From contig NZ_FOKE01000008.1 in NCBI RefSeq assembly GCF_900112065.1, positions 186,001 to 250,000 on the forward strand: a stretch of 64,000 nucleotides of DNA, given 5' to 3'. Positions 49,101-56,225 of this stretch are shown here, piece by piece. Within the stretch, counting starts at the first letter, position 1; the number at the start of each line of letters is the position of its first letter. The notes beneath the pieces are model-generated. The model saw nothing but the letters and a program-made list of their open reading frames with translations. It had not been told where the DNA came from and did no database searches. This DNA is from Cohnella sp. OV330. Lineage in GTDB: Bacteria; Bacillota; Bacilli; Paenibacillales; Paenibacillaceae. A program made the position numbers and the translations under genes.

Positions 49101-49869
49101 CGCCGCGGGCACTGCAGCTTTGACGAATCTCAAGTATGGCGAAAATCAGATTCGTATCGTTTACGCGCGAGATAACGGGGACGGAACGACGACGAGCTAT
49201 ACGCTTCAATTCATGTTGTATATCAACAGCTTGTCTCTGTATACGCCGAACGGGGTCGCCAACGGAGCGACGGTCCCGATGTTCACGGCAGGGATGAAGG
49301 CTTACACGGCGTCCGTACCGGCAGCCACCGACCAGATCAGGCTGCAGCTCCAAGCCGCCGATCCGTACAGCACGCTCCAGGTGGAATCGAACGGGGCACC
49401 GATCGCCGATGACGGCAGCGGCTACCTTGTCGGCCTGTCCGACGGCTGGAACCGGATTGCCGTTCGCCTGAACCGCTTGGATCTCGGCGCGGTCATCGAT
49501 GTCTATACGATCGACGTCTATCAGGGAGACGACGTGGCGGACGGCTACTCGCTCAGCTTGTCGGGGAAGGCGATTCCGAGCGACACGGCGATCGCGTTTG
49601 CGCCGGATGCCTCCCGAACTACGCTGTTGCTGGGCCAGGCTCCTGCCGGATCGACCGAAGTCATGCTGACGCCGGTCGCCGATCTTTCCGACACGTATAT
49701 CGGCGGCGTGTACTTGGTGAAAAACGGCGGCTGGGAATGGGTGAACGCCACCGCGCAAGGATCGGGGATTTACCGCATTCCGCTTGAAAGCGGAAATGCC
49801 CGCGCTTACGTACTGGTCAACAAATACGGCAGGCCGCCACTCGTTTATGAGTTGGTCATTGCGCCGTAA
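46117..49869 (+). CDS. Secreted FecR-domain protein with cadherin-like beta-sandwich repeats
   Basis: A 1,250-residue exported protein. Signal peptide: MIRSWGIFALVFLLIGVPVS with likely cleavage after ANA near residue 30. A FecR domain spans about 40-160 (LSGDVQVQKAGG, LNQGDKLTTGSDGAAELQF, TPTAVMGVRGTAF). A K/E/A-rich helical, probably coiled-coil, region covers about 270-400. Then come cadherin-like beta-sandwich units (LASLEISGAALSPAFSQNRL at about 425) and an Ig/cadherin-like domain at about 828-915 with SLTLNPDGSFQYEA. There is no membrane or sortase anchor at the end. ATG 46117 follows GAGGGAGTGGAG. No sigma factor or TonB partner is nearby, so the FecR domain is probably structural. It diverges from the DUF11 gene. 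Confidence 0.88.
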   Translation: MIRSWGIFALVFLLIGVPVSLTFGKEANAAGSSRIAVIRTLSGDVQVQKAGGAKTFKAFAKLSLNQGDKLTTGSDGAAELQFANGTSQDDLLSVGDDTTLAFSKLSDKKGTVTRVSMLKGTAWVDVKSIKSKEDDFRLETPTAVMGVRGTAFYAAVHPESGATKTAVLSGVVQFAKTGGADARDKTLNLYPTQEILALPYGDPSDGDQVTLINIPDLVQGMPPSVVASLLRSKSKIDDENREMSARFAQDKLPSSLGATAEDLARFMQNALDLTGVFAKQAIEQKKLDLSQIKQIEREKGTAFNLDKSDLQLTEADKQKQESVKQREAEAVKKLAEEAAAKLKTLQDRLADQLPAIEQAKQERLSANKKAAAEAEAKAEAALLSQMTESQKRQFLTDKTANQASSAVPAATPAPTLSSESRLASLEISGAALSPAFSQNRLSYAVVVNASVASVEIRPVAMDSAASITVNGETPSGGGRSVALDYGANTVDVQVVSPDRSLARHYSVMITRELLDVADIAVGPAHLQVDFGSAGLSAPISVPGDIASVDLTLNAAEAPVILVNGAAVPALPETTSSANVSWRFSLPMQTGSNAIAITAKAGGKSKTYTLYANRQSQNSGLSSVTVKSADGQRDFSAFPGQDGKFRTTIPAAMTEGLLVFWPADSRSKVEINGNSYGFGQSAPISLASDIVEIALTVRSESGTASDYILALDRFPVGSGVDATLAGVKLMNGSQQTGQAAPDSNLRLSLNVPVTRTSVEFQPTFPEGERYWRYIKVRLAGTVQDFYPDLQTSNYTIPLNATGDTTIEIVIQSADKSVTNTYTWIVRKTIMADSAHFDALAGQALTGQLEGSDPAGLPLTYALVPGSGPAFGSLTLNPDGSFQYEAAADALGAVTFDYTVSDGTDISAPATVTIFVKLPSPTLAGLEIWNLATNGTSVDPYYLGESTQASDTFVYAKYLDVMPNDITLTYHFDNSVNAASLTFSDRQGSARNVDMIAAAGTAALTNLKYGENQIRIVYARDNGDGTTTSYTLQFMLYINSLSLYTPNGVANGATVPMFTAGMKAYTASVPAATDQIRLQLQAADPYSTLQVESNGAPIADDGSGYLVGLSDGWNRIAVRLNRLDLGAVIDVYTIDVYQGDDVADGYSLSLSGKAIPSDTAIAFAPDASRTTLLLGQAPAGSTEVMLTPVADLSDTYIGGVYLVKNGGWEWVNATAQGSGIYRIPLESGNARAYVLVNKYGRPPLVYELVIAP

Positions 49870-49894
49870 ACGGATTTAATCCGGAAACGACTTG

Positions 49895-49933
49895 AAGCCG
49901 CTGCCTCCTTTTAATAGGAGGAGCGGCTTTTGT
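49895..49933. terminator. Terminator after the FecR gene
   Basis: AAGCCGCT..CCTCC pairs with GGAGG..AGCGGCTT, followed by TTGT. It sits between the FecR gene and convergent arsC. Confidence 0.8.
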
Positions 49934-49981
49934 CGTAGCATCCATTCGCGAACGAGCGAGCCTGGACGTCGACCGACGTTT

Positions 49982-50407
49982 TTATGCGCCTGTACGAACG
50001 AACGTCTCGATTCGGGCTTTAATTGAATCTCGAACCGTGCGGAACTGCTCCAGGATTTGCTCCTCGGTGCCCGTCGCCTTGGCCGGATCGTCGAAGCCCC
50101 AGTGCCATTTGACGACGTTGTCGTTCGCGATAACGGGACAATGTTCGTCCGCGTGACCGCACAACGTGATTACGTAGGTCGCCCGGTTCAGCAGCTTCTG
50201 ATCGATGACGTCGGACTGGTTCCCGCCGATGTCGATGCCGTCTTCCTTCATGATCCGGACGGCGCGCGGATTAAGGCCATGCGCTTCAAGGCCGGCGCTT
50301 TTGACTTCGTAGCGGTCGTCGCCCAGCGCCTTCAGATAGCCGTCGGCGATCTGGCTTCGGCAGGAATTGCCGGTGCAAAGGAAGTAGACGAGCGGTTTGT
50401 CGTTCAT
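49982..50407 (-). CDS. arsC: Arsenate reductase (thioredoxin-coupled)
   Basis: A 141-residue low-molecular-weight phosphatase-fold reductase turning arsenate into arsenite. The catalytic loop CTGNSCRS has C11 and R17; C83 and C90 in [11 protein letters not shown] match the resolving cysteines of staphylococcal/Bacillus ArsC. ATG 50407 follows GGAG by 8 nt. The frame is open to 50701, inside arsB, but that part is a shadow. Last gene of arsR-arsB-arsC, 34 bp after arsB. Confidence 0.95.
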   Translation of the reverse strand: MNDKPLVYFLCTGNSCRSQIADGYLKALGDDRYEVKSAGLEAHGLNPRAVRIMKEDGIDIGGNQSDVIDQKLLNRATYVITLCGHADEHCPVIANDNVVKWHWGFDDPAKATGTEEQILEQFRTVRDSIKARIETFVRTGA

Positions 50408-50441
50408 TTTCAAGACTCCTTTACAATATAATTGCGAATCG

Positions 50442-51734
50442 CTATCCGACGAGGTTGAGCCAAAGATAAAGCCCCGCAAGCGTGATGAACAAGACGGGAA
50501 CGGTAAGCACGATGCCGGTCTTGAAATAGGCGCCCCAGGTGATTTTGACGCCCTTGCCGGACAGCACGTGAAGCCAGAGCAGCGTAGCGAGCGATCCGAT
50601 CGGCGTGATCTTCGGGCCGAGATCCGAGCCGATGACGTTGGCGTAGATGAGCGCTTCGCGGACGATGCCGCTCGAATGCGCTTCTTGAATGGCGAGCGCA
50701 TTGATCATGACCGTCGGCAAGTTATTCATGACGGAAGAAAGGAGGGCGGAGATAAAGCCGGCGCCGACCGCGGCCACGAACAAGCCTTGTTCGCTGACCC
50801 ACGTGAATACGTCGCCCAGTTCGTCGGTCAAGCCGACGTTGCGTAGGCCGTACACGACGACGTACATGCCGACGGAGAAAAAGACGATGGCCCATGGCGC
50901 TTCCTTGACGAGCTTGCCAGTATGAACCGCCCGGCTCTGCCTGGACATAAGGAGGAAGAGAACGGCCGCGGCGCCGGCGATGGCCGATACGGGCACGGCG
51001 ATGTACTCGCTGAGCAAGTAAACGATGAGAAGGACGGCCAGGACGACCCAGGAAACTTTGAACATTTTCAGGTCCTTGATGGCTTCCGCAGGCTGTCTCG
51101 CCTGGGTCCAATCGTACGCTTTCGGAATTCCTCTTCTATAGTACAAATAGAGAACCAGCAAGCTGGCGCCGACGGAGATCAGGGCAGGCACGATCATTCG
51201 CCCCGCGTATTCCGCGAACCCGATGCCGAAAAAATCCGAGGACACGATGTTCACCAAATTGCTAATGACAAGCGGCAGAGAAGCCGTATCGGAAATAAAG
51301 CCGCTAGCCATGACGAAGGGCAAAATCATGCGTTCATCGAACTTGAGCGCCCTTACCATGGCAAGGACGATCGGCGTCAGGATGAGCGCGGCTCCGTCGT
51401 TCGCGAAAAAGAAGGAGACCGCGGCGCCCAGCAAAACGACGTACACGAACATGAGGTTGCCGTTGCCTCTGGCCGCCCGGGCCACATGGAGCGCGGCCCA
51501 TTCGAAAAACCCGATCTCGTCCAGCACGAGCGAGATGAGGATGATCGCGACGAAAGTCAGCGTCGCGTTCCAAACGATTCGAGTCACGTCGCCAACGTCG
51601 GCGAAGTCGACGACGCCGCAAGCTAGGGCGATCAGCGCGCCGCCGCAGGCGGACCAGCCGATGCCGAGCCCCCTCGGCTGCCAAATCACGAACACGAGCG
51701 TAATTAAAAAAACGATAGAAGCGAGCGCCAGCAT
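50442..51734 (-). CDS. arsB: Arsenite efflux transporter ArsB
   Basis: A 430-residue membrane protein of the ArsB/NhaD superfamily with about 12 hydrophobic segments. Typical sequence includes [58 protein letters not shown] and [20 protein letters not shown]. It expels arsenite (and antimonite) from the cell. It lies between arsR and arsC in one transcriptional direction. Confidence 0.95.
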   Translation of the reverse strand: MLALASIVFLITLVFVIWQPRGLGIGWSACGGALIALACGVVDFADVGDVTRIVWNATLTFVAIILISLVLDEIGFFEWAALHVARAARGNGNLMFVYVVLLGAAVSFFFANDGAALILTPIVLAMVRALKFDERMILPFVMASGFISDTASLPLVISNLVNIVSSDFFGIGFAEYAGRMIVPALISVGASLLVLYLYYRRGIPKAYDWTQARQPAEAIKDLKMFKVSWVVLAVLLIVYLLSEYIAVPVSAIAGAAAVLFLLMSRQSRAVHTGKLVKEAPWAIVFFSVGMYVVVYGLRNVGLTDELGDVFTWVSEQGLFVAAVGAGFISALLSSVMNNLPTVMINALAIQEAHSSGIVREALIYANVIGSDLGPKITPIGSLATLLWLHVLSGKGVKITWGAYFKTGIVLTVPVLFITLAGLYLWLNLVG

Positions 51735-51747
51735 AAATCCTCCTCGA

Positions 51748-52062
51748 TTATGTACAAACTTGCGGTGTCGCGGCGTCGATTTGCCTTTGCATGGAAGGCA
51801 ATTGCTCGATTACCGGCTTTAAATAAGGCTTGTCTTCCACGTCAAGCGCATAATAAATCCATTGGCTTTTGCGCGTCTCGCGGACCAGGCCGCCGCTTTT
51901 CAATTTTCTCAAATGCTGGCTTACGTTAGGCTGCGTGGTGGCGAGAATCCCGACGATATCGCAGACGCACATCTCTTTATGCTTGAGCAAAGCGAGAATG
52001 GTAAGCCGGCTTTTATCCGAGAGCAGCTTTAACGTATCTGATATTTCCTCGATAGACGGCAT
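51748..52062 (-). CDS. arsR: ArsR family arsenite-responsive repressor
   Basis: A 104-residue winged-helix repressor. The arsenite-binding motif is CVCDIVG (C32, C34), followed by the recognition helix [19 protein letters not shown] and the wing with [13 protein letters not shown] 52062 is preceded by AAAGGAGGAATCG; the open frame from 52128 has a non-conserved extension. First gene of the ars operon, with an imperfect AT-rich inverted repeat upstream. Confidence 0.95.
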   Translation of the reverse strand: MPSIEEISDTLKLLSDKSRLTILALLKHKEMCVCDIVGILATTQPNVSQHLRKLKSGGLVRETRKSQWIYYALDVEDKPYLKPVIEQLPSMQRQIDAATPQVCT

Positions 52063-52124
52063 GGCGATTCCTCCTTTCCGACGATCGTTCATGCGCCGCG
52101 CATTCGTAGTCATTATATATTCGG

Positions 52125-52153
52125 TCAATTATATAAGTAAATGATTATATTGA
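52125..52153. promoter_or_regulatory. Candidate ArsR operator
   Basis: TCAATTATAT and ATTATATTGA (outer arms with 7 of 10 matches) flank AAGTAAATG, 63 bp upstream of arsR. ArsR sites are usually AT-rich imperfect dyads close to the promoter, which fits. Confidence 0.45.
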
Positions 52154-52166
52154 AATCGAGTTCGCT

Positions 52167-52194
52167 GGATATCAGCCACGGACAAGCGATATCC
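52167..52194. promoter_or_regulatory. GGATATC-N14-GATATCC inverted repeat
   Basis: Perfect 7-bp arms with a 14-bp spacer between arsR and cysJ. It could be an operator for sulfur control of cysJI, but no regulator is known for it. Confidence 0.3.
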
Positions 52195-52270
52195 GACGAC
52201 GTCCGTTCGAATTTTATAACGTCTATCAAAAATCCTTATATTCGGATCTATCCTCTTGGCGCGGCACATG

Positions 52271-52279
52271 TGGTATAGT
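52271..52279 (+). promoter_or_regulatory. Extended -10 element of the cysJ promoter
   Basis: TGGTATAGT (TG-N-TATAGT) lies 87 bp before the cysJ start. No strong -35 hexamer is seen. Confidence 0.45.
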
Positions 52280-52365
52280 TTTCAAAAGGATCATGAATCG
52301 CGCGGCGCGGCTTCGGCGAGTCCGAATCCGTAAGCGTTATTCGAACTATCGTGAGGTGGAGAACG

Positions 52366-54231
52366 TTGCAATTGCAGGCAACCAACAGTCCGTTCAGCCA
52401 GGAGCAGGCCGATCTTCTGAATAAGCTGCTGCCCGGGCTGACCGATTCGCAAAAAAATTGGCTCAGCGGCTATCTTGTCGCATCCGCTTCGGCGCAAGGG
52501 ACGGCGTCTGCCGCGACCGCTCCGGCCGTCACGCCGGCCGCGGCTCCCGCGAGCAAGGAAATTACGATTTTGTACGGCTCGCAAAGCGGCAACGGTCATG
52601 GCATCTCCAAAAAAGCGGCTAAAATGCTCGAGGAAAAAGGATTTAAGGTCACCTTGTCCTCGATGAGCGATTTTAAGACGAATCAGCTTAAAAAGGTGGA
52701 GCAGCTGCTCGTCGTGGTCAGTACGCACGGGGAAGGCGAGCCGCCGGACAATGCGATTTCGTTTCACGAATTCATGCATAGCAAGCGCGCGCCTCGCCTC
52801 GAAGGCATGAAGTTCTCGGTGCTGTCGCTCGGCGACAGCTCGTACGAGCAATATTGCCAGACGGGCAAGGAATTCGACGCGCGGCTCGAAGCGCTCGGCG
52901 CCACGCGCATCCACGATCGCGTCGACTGCGACGTCGACTTCGAAGAGCCGACGAAGGCTTGGCTCGAAGGCGTGTTGAAGCGACTCACGGAAGAGCAGGG
53001 AGGCGCCGGCACGGCTGCCGCGCCGGCGCTCGAATCCCTGGGCGCTCCAAGCGCGCCGGCGCTCGAATCCCCGGGCGCTCCAAGCGCGCCGGCAGCGGAG
53101 TCCGCTTATTCCCGCACCAATCCGTTCGAGGCCGAAGTGCTCGCGAACATCAATCTTAACGGTCGCGGCTCGAACAAAGAGACGCGCCATCTCGAGCTCT
53201 CGCTCGAGGGATCCGGCCTAACGTACAAGGCCGGAGACGCGCTGGGGATCTACCCGCACAACGATCCGGAGCTCGTCGATCTGCTGCTCGCGGAGACGAA
53301 GTGGGATCCGCAGGCTGAAGTGGCCGTAGGCAAACAAGGCGACAAGCGCCCGCTGCGCGAAGCCCTGATCGAATATCTGGAGATCACGGTCCTGACGAAG
53401 GCGCTGCTCGAGAAGCTGGCGCCGCTGGCGACGAATCCCGATCTGGCCCAGCTGACCGCAGCGGGGAACGAGGCTGCGCTCAAGGCTTACGTAAAAGGCC
53501 GGGACCTGCTGGACTTCGTCCGCGACTACGGCCCGCTGCAAGGCAGCGCGCAGGACGCGGTCTCGCATCTTCGTAAAATTCCGGTGCGGCTGTACTCGAT
53601 CGCGAGCTCGCAAACGGCGAATCCCGACGAAGTACACCTGACGATCGGCGCGGTACGCTACGACGCGTTCGGGCGGGCTCGCAAGGGCGTCTGTTCCACG
53701 CAGACCGCCGAGCGCCTGGAAGTCGGCGACAAGATCTCGGTCTACGTGCAGCCTAACAATCACTTCAAGCTGCCCGAAGATCCGAGCACGCCGATCATCA
53801 TGGTCGGGCCCGGCACGGGCATCGCGCCGTTCCGCTCGTTCATGCAGGAGCGCGAAGAGACCGGCGCCGCCGGGCCGTCGTGGCTGTTCTTCGGCGACCA
53901 GCACTTCGCGACCGACTTCCTGTACCAGACCGAATGGCAGCGTTGGATCAAGGACGGCGTGCTGACGCGCATGGACGTCGCGTTCTCGCGCGACACGGAC
54001 GAGAAAGTGTACGTGCAGCACCGCATGCGTCAGCATGCCAAAGAGCTGTACGAGTGGCTGGACAAGGGCGCGGTCTTCTACGTGTGCGGCGACATGAAAA
54101 ACATGGCGAAGGACGTCCACCAGACGCTGGCGGAGATCATATCCGCGGAAGGCGGCAAGAGCCTCGAGGAAGCGGAAGCTTACCTTTCCGAGATGAAGAA
54201 GAGCCACCGTTACCAACGGGACGTATATTGA
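52366..54231 (+). CDS. cysJ: Assimilatory sulfite reductase, flavoprotein subunit
   Basis: A 621-residue NADPH-dependent diflavin reductase feeding electrons to CysI. Flavodoxin domain at about 65-205 (ILYGSQSGNGHGISKKAAKM), then a linker with Ala/Pro repeats, then FAD (RLYSIASS, GVCSTQTAERL) and NADPH (VGPGTGIAPFRSFMQERE, YVCGDMKNMAKDV) domains, ending RDVY as in homologs. The start is TTG 52366, giving MQLQATNSPFSQEQ, just after GAGGTGGAG; an in-frame GTG at 52351 overlaps that site. The linker contains a 33-bp tandem repeat. cysI follows after 28 bp. Confidence 0.96.
   Translation: MQLQATNSPFSQEQADLLNKLLPGLTDSQKNWLSGYLVASASAQGTASAATAPAVTPAAAPASKEITILYGSQSGNGHGISKKAAKMLEEKGFKVTLSSMSDFKTNQLKKVEQLLVVVSTHGEGEPPDNAISFHEFMHSKRAPRLEGMKFSVLSLGDSSYEQYCQTGKEFDARLEALGATRIHDRVDCDVDFEEPTKAWLEGVLKRLTEEQGGAGTAAAPALESLGAPSAPALESPGAPSAPAAESAYSRTNPFEAEVLANINLNGRGSNKETRHLELSLEGSGLTYKAGDALGIYPHNDPELVDLLLAETKWDPQAEVAVGKQGDKRPLREALIEYLEITVLTKALLEKLAPLATNPDLAQLTAAGNEAALKAYVKGRDLLDFVRDYGPLQGSAQDAVSHLRKIPVRLYSIASSQTANPDEVHLTIGAVRYDAFGRARKGVCSTQTAERLEVGDKISVYVQPNNHFKLPEDPSTPIIMVGPGTGIAPFRSFMQEREETGAAGPSWLFFGDQHFATDFLYQTEWQRWIKDGVLTRMDVAFSRDTDEKVYVQHRMRQHAKELYEWLDKGAVFYVCGDMKNMAKDVHQTLAEIISAEGGKSLEEAEAYLSEMKKSHRYQRDVY
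53020..53103 (+). repeat. 33-bp tandem repeat in the CysJ interdomain linker
   Basis: Two copies (53020-53052, 53053-53085) differ at one base, and a partial third begins at 53086. They encode APALESLGAPS-type units. The repeat lies between flavodoxin and FAD domains, where length change is tolerated. Confidence 0.85.
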
Positions 54232-54259
54232 TCGCAGATAGAGAGGAGTACCGTTCAGC

Positions 54260-55978
54260 ATGGCAAACACGAAACTAAGCGCGCCGGGAGGCAATCCCAG
54301 CGACGTCGAGCGCATTAAACGCGAGAGCAACTTTTTGCGCGGTACGCTGGCCGCTTCGATGCTGGAGCCGCTCAGCGCAGGCATCTCCGACGACGATAAC
54401 CGGCTGATGAAGTTCCACGGCAGCTACCTGCAGGACGACCGGGATCTTCGCAACGAACGGCAAAAGCAGAAGCTGGAGCCGGCTTATCAGTTCATGTTGC
54501 GCGTCCGCATGCCGGGCGGCGTCGCCCAGCCGGGACAATGGCTCGTCATGGACGAGCTGGCCCAAAAGTACGGGAACGGCACGCTCAAACTCACGACCCG
54601 CCAGACGTTCCAGATGCACGGCATCCTGAAGTGGAACATGAAAAAGACGATCCAGTCGATCCACCAGTCGCTGCTCGACACGATCGCCGCCTGCGGCGAC
54701 GTCAACCGGAACGTCATGTGCAACCCGAATCCGTACCAATCGGACATCCACGCCGAAGTATACGAATGGTCCAAGCGGCTTAGCAACGACCTGCTGCCTC
54801 GGACGAGAGCGTATCACGAGCTGTGGCTGGACGAGGAGATGGTCGCTTCGACGCCGGAGCAGGATGTTTACGAGCCGATGTACGGCCCGCTCTACCTGCC
54901 GCGCAAGTTCAAGATCGGCATCGCCGTGCCGCCGTCTAACGACATCGACGTCTTCTCCCAGGATCTGGGCTTCATCGCGATCGTAGAGGACGGCAAGCTC
55001 GCCGGCTTCAACGTCGCGATCGGCGGCGGCATGGGTATGTCGCACGGCGACAAAGAGACCTATCCGCAGGTGGCGAAGGTCATCGGCTACTGCAAGCCGG
55101 AGCAGATCTACGACGTCGCCGAGAAGATCATCACGATCCAACGCGACTACGGCAACCGGTCGCAGCGTAAAAACGCGCGTTTCAAATATACCGTTGACCG
55201 ACTCGGTCTGGACAACGTCAAAGCCGAGCTGGAGAGCCGTCTCGGCTGGTCTCTCGAAGCTGCCAAGCCGTATCATTTCAACGACAACGGCGACCGTTAC
55301 GGATGGGTCCAGGGCGTTGGCGACAAGTGGCATTTCACGATGTTCGTCCAGGGCGGCCGCATCGCGGATTTTGAAGGTTTCGAGCTGATGACGGGCTTGC
55401 GCGAGATCGCCAAGGTTCACACCGGCGATTTCCGCTTGACCGCCAACCAGAACCTCATCATCGCCGACGTCACGCCTCAGAAGAAAGAGGAGATCACCGA
55501 GCTGCTCGGTCGCTACGGGCTGATCGACGTGCAGCAATACTCCGGCCTGCGCCGCAGCTCGATGGCTTGCGTCGCGCTGCCGACCTGCGGGCTGGCGATG
55601 GCCGAAGCCGAGCGCTACCTGCCGGTGCTGATCGACAAGATCGAAGGCATCCTCGACGAGAACGGGCTGCGCAACGAAGAGATCACGATCCGCATGACGG
55701 GCTGCCCGAACGGCTGCGCGCGGCATGCGCTATCCGAGATCGGATTCATCGGCAAGGCGCCGGGCAAGTACAATATGTATCTGGGCGCCGCGTTCGACGG
55801 CAGCCGCCTGAGCAAAATGTACCGGGAAAATATCGGCGAGGAAGAAATCCTGCGCGAGCTTGGCACGCTGCTCCCGCGATACGCGAAGGAAAGAAACAGC
55901 GGGGAGCACTTCGGCGACTTCGTCATTCGCGCCGGCGTGATCGCGGCGACGACCGACGGCACCAATTTCCACGACTAA
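54260..55978 (+). CDS. cysI: Assimilatory sulfite reductase, hemoprotein subunit
   Basis: A 572-residue siroheme and [4Fe-4S] enzyme reducing sulfite to sulfide. The cluster ligands are C437, C443, C482 and C486 in ACVALPTCG and TGCPNGCA, spaced exactly as in E. coli Cys[16 protein letters not shown] and the [11 protein letters not shown] region are further marks. ATG 54260 follows AGAGAGGAG. It forms a two-gene operon with cysJ and is followed by a terminator. Confidence 0.97.
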   Translation: MANTKLSAPGGNPSDVERIKRESNFLRGTLAASMLEPLSAGISDDDNRLMKFHGSYLQDDRDLRNERQKQKLEPAYQFMLRVRMPGGVAQPGQWLVMDELAQKYGNGTLKLTTRQTFQMHGILKWNMKKTIQSIHQSLLDTIAACGDVNRNVMCNPNPYQSDIHAEVYEWSKRLSNDLLPRTRAYHELWLDEEMVASTPEQDVYEPMYGPLYLPRKFKIGIAVPPSNDIDVFSQDLGFIAIVEDGKLAGFNVAIGGGMGMSHGDKETYPQVAKVIGYCKPEQIYDVAEKIITIQRDYGNRSQRKNARFKYTVDRLGLDNVKAELESRLGWSLEAAKPYHFNDNGDRYGWVQGVGDKWHFTMFVQGGRIADFEGFELMTGLREIAKVHTGDFRLTANQNLIIADVTPQKKEEITELLGRYGLIDVQQYSGLRRSSMACVALPTCGLAMAEAERYLPVLIDKIEGILDENGLRNEEITIRMTGCPNGCARHALSEIGFIGKAPGKYNMYLGAAFDGSRLSKMYRENIGEEEILRELGTLLPRYAKERNSGEHFGDFVIRAGVIAATTDGTNFHD

Positions 55979-56004
55979 ATTAAAAATGGCATATCGCTTA
56001 CTCG

Positions 56005-56032
56005 AAAGGAGCCCGTGCGGCTCCTTTTTTTT
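56005..56032 (+). terminator. Intrinsic terminator after cysI
   Basis: AAAGGAGCC-CGTGC-GGCTCCTTT hairpin with a TTTTTTTT tail. Confidence 0.92.
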
Positions 56033-56070
56033 GTGCGGTTCGGCCTATCGAAGCGAAAATGGATCTGATG

Positions 56071-56118
56071 CCATCCTGCAAAAGTATATCGTTTACCAGG
56101 TCATCGGACGCATTTTGC
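56071..56118. repeat. Possible second copy of the intergenic repeat seen at 12966
   Basis: CCATCCTGCAAAAGTATATC and a downstream CATTTTGC resemble CCATCCTGAAAAAGTACATC and GGTTTTTGC at 12966-13013, with similar spacing. Only two copies are in the window, so family status is inference. Confidence 0.4.
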
Positions 56119-56225
56119 AAACGAGAGTGTTCAAAATAACCATAATGAGGGAAATATAAAAATATATATAAATTAATAATAATGGTTTGACATCCGATAT
56201 AAAAGGGTAACAAAGGAGGTTTATG

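Larger units (their letters stand above)
52063..52365. other. Divergent control region between arsR and cysJ
   Basis: No gene. It contains an AT-rich imperfect inverted repeat near the ars side, a GGATATC/GATATCC inverted repeat, and an extended -10 element toward cysJ. These are listed separately. Confidence 0.6.

Noticed and set aside
54275-55726. Long antisense open frame (483 codons) over cysI
   Set aside because: Same cause; cysI is complete with all cluster ligands.
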